Shown: piece by piece, positions 61,012 to 64,000 of the stretch | How the letters are laid out: each line of letters starts with the position of its first letter | Position numbering within the stretch: position 1 is the stretch's first letter | Origin: Comamonas thiooxydans | GTDB taxonomy: Bacteria > Pseudomonadota > Gammaproteobacteria > Burkholderiales > Burkholderiaceae_C | Direction: 5' to 3' | Length of the DNA stretch: 64,000 nucleotides | Assembly (NCBI RefSeq): GCF_000964545.1 | Contig: NZ_BBVD01000008.1 | Location: 248,001 to 312,000 of the forward strand | Made by a program: the position numbers and the translations under genes | Notes under the pieces: generated by a model | Told to the model about the DNA's origin: nothing | The model's database searches: none | What the model saw: the letters and a program-made list of their open reading frames with translations, nothing else

Positions 61012-61741
61012 GAATCAATTGGATAGCAAAAACGTCAAGAGTCGCAGCCAGCACTTTGCACTGCAGCGCCGTCACTGTATCGCTGTTGGTCTGTCGCTCG
61101 CCATTTCAGGGGCTTGCGATGCGGCAGTGGCCTCATCGCCCGCCAGGAACAAGGAACCGGCCAAGGCCGCTCCCGGCGCAAAACCCGGCCCGGTGCTGGT
61201 GCTTGGCGATTCTCTGAGCGCCGAATACGGCCTGACGCGCGGCAAGGGCTGGGTGCAGTTGCTGCAGCAGCGCATGAATGATGAAAAAAACCCGCGCAAG
61301 GTGGTCAATGCCAGCATCAGCGGCGAGACCACGGCCGGCGGCAGAGCGCGCCTGGCGTCGCTGCTCAGGCAGCATGAGCCGGGCATCTTGATTCTGGAGT
61401 TGGGCGGCAACGACGCATTGCGCGGCCTGGCGCTGCAGAGCACTCAGCAGAATCTGGAAGTCATGATCAAGGCCGCCAAGGAGGCCGGGGCCCAGGTGCT
61501 GCTGGTGGGCATGCAGGTACCGCCCAACTATGGAGCGGCACATACCGAGCAGTTTGCCGAGATGTTCAGGAGCATTGCCGACGCGCAAAAGCTGCCGCTG
61601 GTGCCGTTTCTGCTGTCGGGCATCGGCGATGCGGCGGACGCCGAGCAGTGGTTTCAGAGCGACCGCATTCACCCCAATGCCCAGGCTCAGCCACAGATGC
61701 TGGCCAATGTCTGGCCCAAGCTCAGGCCATTGCTGAAATAA
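61010..61741 (+). CDS. tesA: SGNH/GDSL arylesterase, TesA-like
   Basis: 243-residue periplasmic esterase/lysophospholipase of the TesA (acyl-CoA thioesterase I) family. Signal peptide RRHCIAVGLSLAISGACDAAVA; SGNH blocks are VLGDSLSAEYG (Ser), NASISGETTAGG (Gly), LELGGNDALRG (Asn) and DRIHPNAQAQ (Asp/His). The N-terminus is longer than in E. coli. If the ATG at 61010 is right, its start overlaps that of the divergent ybbA, and its promoter lies inside ybbA. The ribosome site is weak, so a slightly different start is possible. Confidence 0.9.
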
Positions 61742-61758
61742 GTGACGGCCGCGCGGCC

Positions 61759-61977
61759 TCAGTCGCCGCTGCCTCCACCATCACCGCCAGAGTCGCCGCC
61801 GTCCGAGCTGCAGGCACTCTCGTTGCTGCCCGAGCCGCAAAAATAGCTGTCGTTGAAGACGTCGCGGCCGTCCTCGCGGCTGCTCGCCGAAGTCCAAGTC
61901 AGCTGCGAATCGGTGCTGTGGCCCGAAGCGCCTGGCTGGGGCGTAAAGACTTTTTTCAACCAGTTCCAGAACTCCAT
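61759..61977 (-). CDS. Small acidic Gly/Ser/Asp-rich protein of unknown function
   Basis: 72 residues: MEFWNWLKKVFTPQPG, a polar middle, then a tail of Ser, Gly and Asp (SSDGGDSGGDGGGSGD) with two cysteines (YFCGSG, SACSSD). The aromatic amphipathic start could associate with a membrane. A GAGGGGG ribosome site precedes the ATG at 61977, 20 bases after the stop of the DUF2189 gene, so the two are cotranscribed. Tail composition recalls Gly-rich extensions of metal-handling proteins, but no motif is certain. Confidence 0.72.
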   Translation of the reverse strand: MEFWNWLKKVFTPQPGASGHSTDSQLTWTSASSREDGRDVFNDSYFCGSGSNESACSSDGGDSGGDGGGSGD

Positions 61978-61997
61978 GACATCCCCCTCATTGCGCC

Positions 61998-62795
61998 TCA
62001 AGCAGGGTCCTCCTTGCTTTCGGCGCGGACGCTGGCTTTATAGGCATGCCAGCTGGTACAACCCAGCAGCGGTCCGATGACGATCAGACCTGCACTGTAG
62101 AAGAGCAGCGAGACCGCGATCAACAAGGTGATGATCAGCCCCCACAGCAGCATCACACCCGTGTTGGCACCCACCACGCGCATGCTGGTGATGCAAGCCG
62201 TCAAGGCATCGGTATCCAGATCGAGAATGGCGGGCAGTGAAACCACCATGCAGGCAAACACCAAGGCAGCAAATATCCCGCCAACCGCGGTGTAGCCCAG
62301 CAGGAACTCCCAGTTCTCGGGCCGCAGCAGGGTCTGCAGCAGGGTTGCCGTACTGGGCATGCCGGTATCGAACGAGATGGCGAACACCACCATGGCGGCG
62401 CGCCCCCAGAGCATCTCCAGCACCATCAGCACCATGACCAGCATGCCCATGCTGGCCAGATGCTTGTCCCAGCAGGTCAACGACTCCGACAGCAGCACGG
62501 GCTTGCCCTGCTCCAGTTGCTTGCTGACGTAGTACAGACCCATGGCCAGGAAGGGGCCTACCAGCAGACAGCCGCTGGCCATGGACATCAGATATTCGGG
62601 GCTGGAGCGAAACACCCAGGCCATCAGACGCGCCATGCCCCAGAAACACAGGCCGTAGAACAGCGCAATCATTGGTGCGCGACGCACATCGCTAAGGCCC
62701 AGCAGCAGCCATTGCCAGGGCTCGCTCCAGCGCAGTTGCAGAATCTGCAGATTGCCGGACTCGGCCTTGACCTCGGAAACAGGGGAAGCTTGCAT
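61998..62795 (-). CDS. DUF2189-family (BPSS1780-like) membrane protein
   Basis: 265-residue integral membrane protein with six helices (APMIALFYGLCFWGMARLMAW, LLVGPFLAMGLYYVS, ASMGMLVMVLMVLEMLW, LLGYTAVGGIFAALVFACMV, GVMLLWGLIITLLIAVSLLF). The pattern GWxxLLxGLxD...G and VGPFLAMGLY is that of DUF2189. Function unknown. AAGGAGG ribosome site before the ATG at 62795. First of a two-gene operon with the small acidic protein. Confidence 0.88.
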   Translation of the reverse strand: MQASPVSEVKAESGNLQILQLRWSEPWQWLLLGLSDVRRAPMIALFYGLCFWGMARLMAWVFRSSPEYLMSMASGCLLVGPFLAMGLYYVSKQLEQGKPVLLSESLTCWDKHLASMGMLVMVLMVLEMLWGRAAMVVFAISFDTGMPSTATLLQTLLRPENWEFLLGYTAVGGIFAALVFACMVVSLPAILDLDTDALTACITSMRVVGANTGVMLLWGLIITLLIAVSLLFYSAGLIVIGPLLGCTSWHAYKASVRAESKEDPA

Positions 62796-62916
62796 GCGAG
62801 ACCCTCCTTGTCGCCCGTACCGCGCCTCGGTGGCGGCAGCTGACAGGAACAAGTTACCCGCTCAACCTCGAATCTGCATTGCGGAAAGCCCGCATGCCGG
62901 CCTCCGCGTTTTCACT

Positions 62917-63018
62917 ATAAAAACAAGAGCTTATAGCGCCCATCCTTTATTGACTTCAGTCAATAAAAGCATTGAAATCGCTTCTCGACAAGCGCTTCCA
63001 GCTCCTATTTAAATAGCT
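62917..63018. repeat. Dispersed intergenic repeat cluster
   Basis: Two degenerate copies or one complex copy: AACAAGAGCTTATAGCGCCC, ATTGACTTCAGTCAATAAAA (itself a stem TTGACT/AGTCAA) and CGACAAGCGCTTCCAGCTCC followed by ATTTAAATAGCTTC. It lies downstream of metC and upstream of the DUF2189 gene. Confidence 0.6.
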
Positions 63019-64000
63019 TCAACCAAAGGCCCTGAGCAGGGCCTGGGCCAGGTCGGCCTGCAGATCGCTAGTATCCTCAAGGCCGATGGCAAAGCGCACC
63101 ACAGTGCCCGCCTTGATGTGGGGTGTGGCACGGCTGCGCATCTCGGGCAGCTCATAGGGTACAACCAGGCTCACAGGCCCGCCCCAGCTGTAGCCCAGCT
63201 TGAACAGGCGCAGGCTGTCACAGAAGCGATCGACGGCTGCCTGGTCGAAGCGCTCGTCGATGACCACGCTGAACAGACCGGCGGCCACGCCATCCTGGCC
63301 CTGCCCTTGTCCGCACAGCTGCTTCCAGCAAGCATGGCCCGGGGCATCAGGCATGGCGGGGTGCAGCACCTGCGCCACGGCACTCTGGGTGGCCAGCCAC
63401 TGCGCCAGCTGGCGTGCCGAGCGATCCTGCGCGTGATAGCGCAGGCCGATGCTGGGCAGGCTGCGCAGCACGGCTTCGGCGTCGTTGCCGCTCACGCCCA
63501 GACCCAGGCGCATGTGCGCGAGCTTGATGCGCATATGCAGGGGCTGGTTGCGCGTGATGATGCTGCCCATCAGCACATCACCGCCGCCGCTGGGGTATTT
63601 GGTCAGGGCATGGACCGTGACATCGACGCCCAGGCTGCCATCGCCCAGCAGGTCGAAGGGACGGAAAGCCAGACCCGCGCCCCAGGTGTTGTCCAGCACC
63701 ATGGTCACGCCCCTGACCCGGCACAGGCGCACCTGCTCGACGAGATCGGGGAACTCCATGGTTACCGAGCCAGGAGCCTCCAGCCAGACCAGCTTGGTGG
63801 CCGGAGTAATCTTGGCCGCCAGGTCTTCGACGCACATGGGGTCGTAGTACTGATGGCGAATGCCGAAATGGGCCAGCTCGCCCTCGGTCAGCGTCTTGTT
63901 GGGACCGTATGCGTTATCGGGCACCAGCACCTCGTCGCCCGTCCTGAGCAGCGCCAGCGACACCGTGGCAATCGCGGCCAGACCGCTGGGTACCAACAGG
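63019..64000 (-). CDS. metC: Cystathionine beta-lyase (partial, 5' end outside window)
   Basis: PLP-dependent Cys/Met metabolism enzyme cleaving cystathionine to homocysteine, pyruvate and ammonia. The PLP lysine is in VHALTKYPSGGGDVLMG; other signatures are VPSGLAAIATVSLAL, DNAYGPNKT, WLEAPGSVTMEFPD and DNTWGAG. The C-terminal domain ends with GTVVRFAIGLEDTSDLQADLAQAL. About 326 residues are visible and the frame runs through the window end, so the N-terminal ~70 residues are missing. Confidence 0.94.
   Translation of the reverse strand, partial: LLVPSGLAAIATVSLALLRTGDEVLVPDNAYGPNKTLTEGELAHFGIRHQYYDPMCVEDLAAKITPATKLVWLEAPGSVTMEFPDLVEQVRLCRVRGVTMVLDNTWGAGLAFRPFDLLGDGSLGVDVTVHALTKYPSGGGDVLMGSIITRNQPLHMRIKLAHMRLGLGVSGNDAEAVLRSLPSIGLRYHAQDRSARQLAQWLATQSAVAQVLHPAMPDAPGHACWKQLCGQGQGQDGVAAGLFSVVIDERFDQAAVDRFCDSLRLFKLGYSWGGPVSLVVPYELPEMRSRATPHIKAGTVVRFAIGLEDTSDLQADLAQALLRAFG

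Overview
The window looks like chromosome from a high-GC betaproteobacterium of the family Comamonadaceae, most likely Comamonas or a close relative. This rests on the gene order rsfS-rlmH-maf-rng beside purD-hemF, a 16-strand-type porin ending in a C-terminal Phe, and a dispersed intergenic repeat (core like GCTATCAA/AAGCGC) of a kind familiar from that family. The genus call is inference. No rRNA, tRNA, CRISPR array or intact insertion sequence is visible.

Layout. 1-5.6 kb: a porin (5' end outside), a Rieske protein and FrnE-type oxidoreductase pair, a quinone oxidoreductase, and a large acyl-CoA dehydrogenase preceded by a LiuR-like palindrome. 6-12.7 kb: a long minus-strand housekeeping run (yebC-purD-hemF, terminator, rsfS-rlmH-maf-rng) with overlapping or abutting genes; rsfS carries a histone-H1-like Lys/Ala tail. 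12.7-19.1 kb: a HerA/YjgR-type ATPase, a chemoreceptor, a dienoyl-CoA-isomerase-like crotonase, a PLP threonine/serine dehydratase and upp. 19.2-30 kb: orphan MetQ-like binding protein, a small MerR regulon (DJ-1-like amidotransferase, MerR regulator, NAD(P)-binding protein) with two matching 19-bp-spacer operators, a large exported protein of unknown function, a second YebC-family protein, a PQQ-type sugar dehydrogenase, a fused SpmA-SpmB protein and an HD hydrolase. 30-34 kb: amino-acid binding protein, VOC protein with divergent LysR, exonuclease I.

34.1-42.7 kb is the most accessory-looking stretch: a decayed rtcR/rtcB RNA-repair locus, an AEC transporter, a chemoreceptor ending in DWETF, a GlxA-type regulator divergent from an SDR-thiolase-thioesterase operon, and several 350-450 bp stretches with no recognisable gene. 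42.7-46.1 kb holds a sirtuin coupled to cardiolipin synthase, a HipB-like regulator without HipA, and a GAF protein.

46.1-53.6 kb is the most interesting locus: a divergent catabolic cluster with an FAH-family hydrolase and an Asp/Glu-racemase-fold enzyme having only one of the usual two cysteines on one side, and an ACS-type MFS importer, exported serine hydrolase, dihydropyrimidinase/hydantoinase, a hydantoin-racemase-like protein lacking both catalytic cysteines and a GntR/FCD regulator on the other. The divergent promoter region has two 18-bp palindromes of one sequence class. It reads as an undescribed route for uptake and ring-opening of a cyclic ureide or imide; the substrate is unknown.

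53.7-64 kb: a split chromate-transporter pair, a SIRT5-like sirtuin divergent from a soluble PAS histidine kinase with a degenerate receiver domain, rlmB, sstT, the ybbA/tesA divergent pair with overlapping start codons, a small acidic protein with a DUF2189 membrane protein, and a cystathionine beta-lyase cut by the window end.
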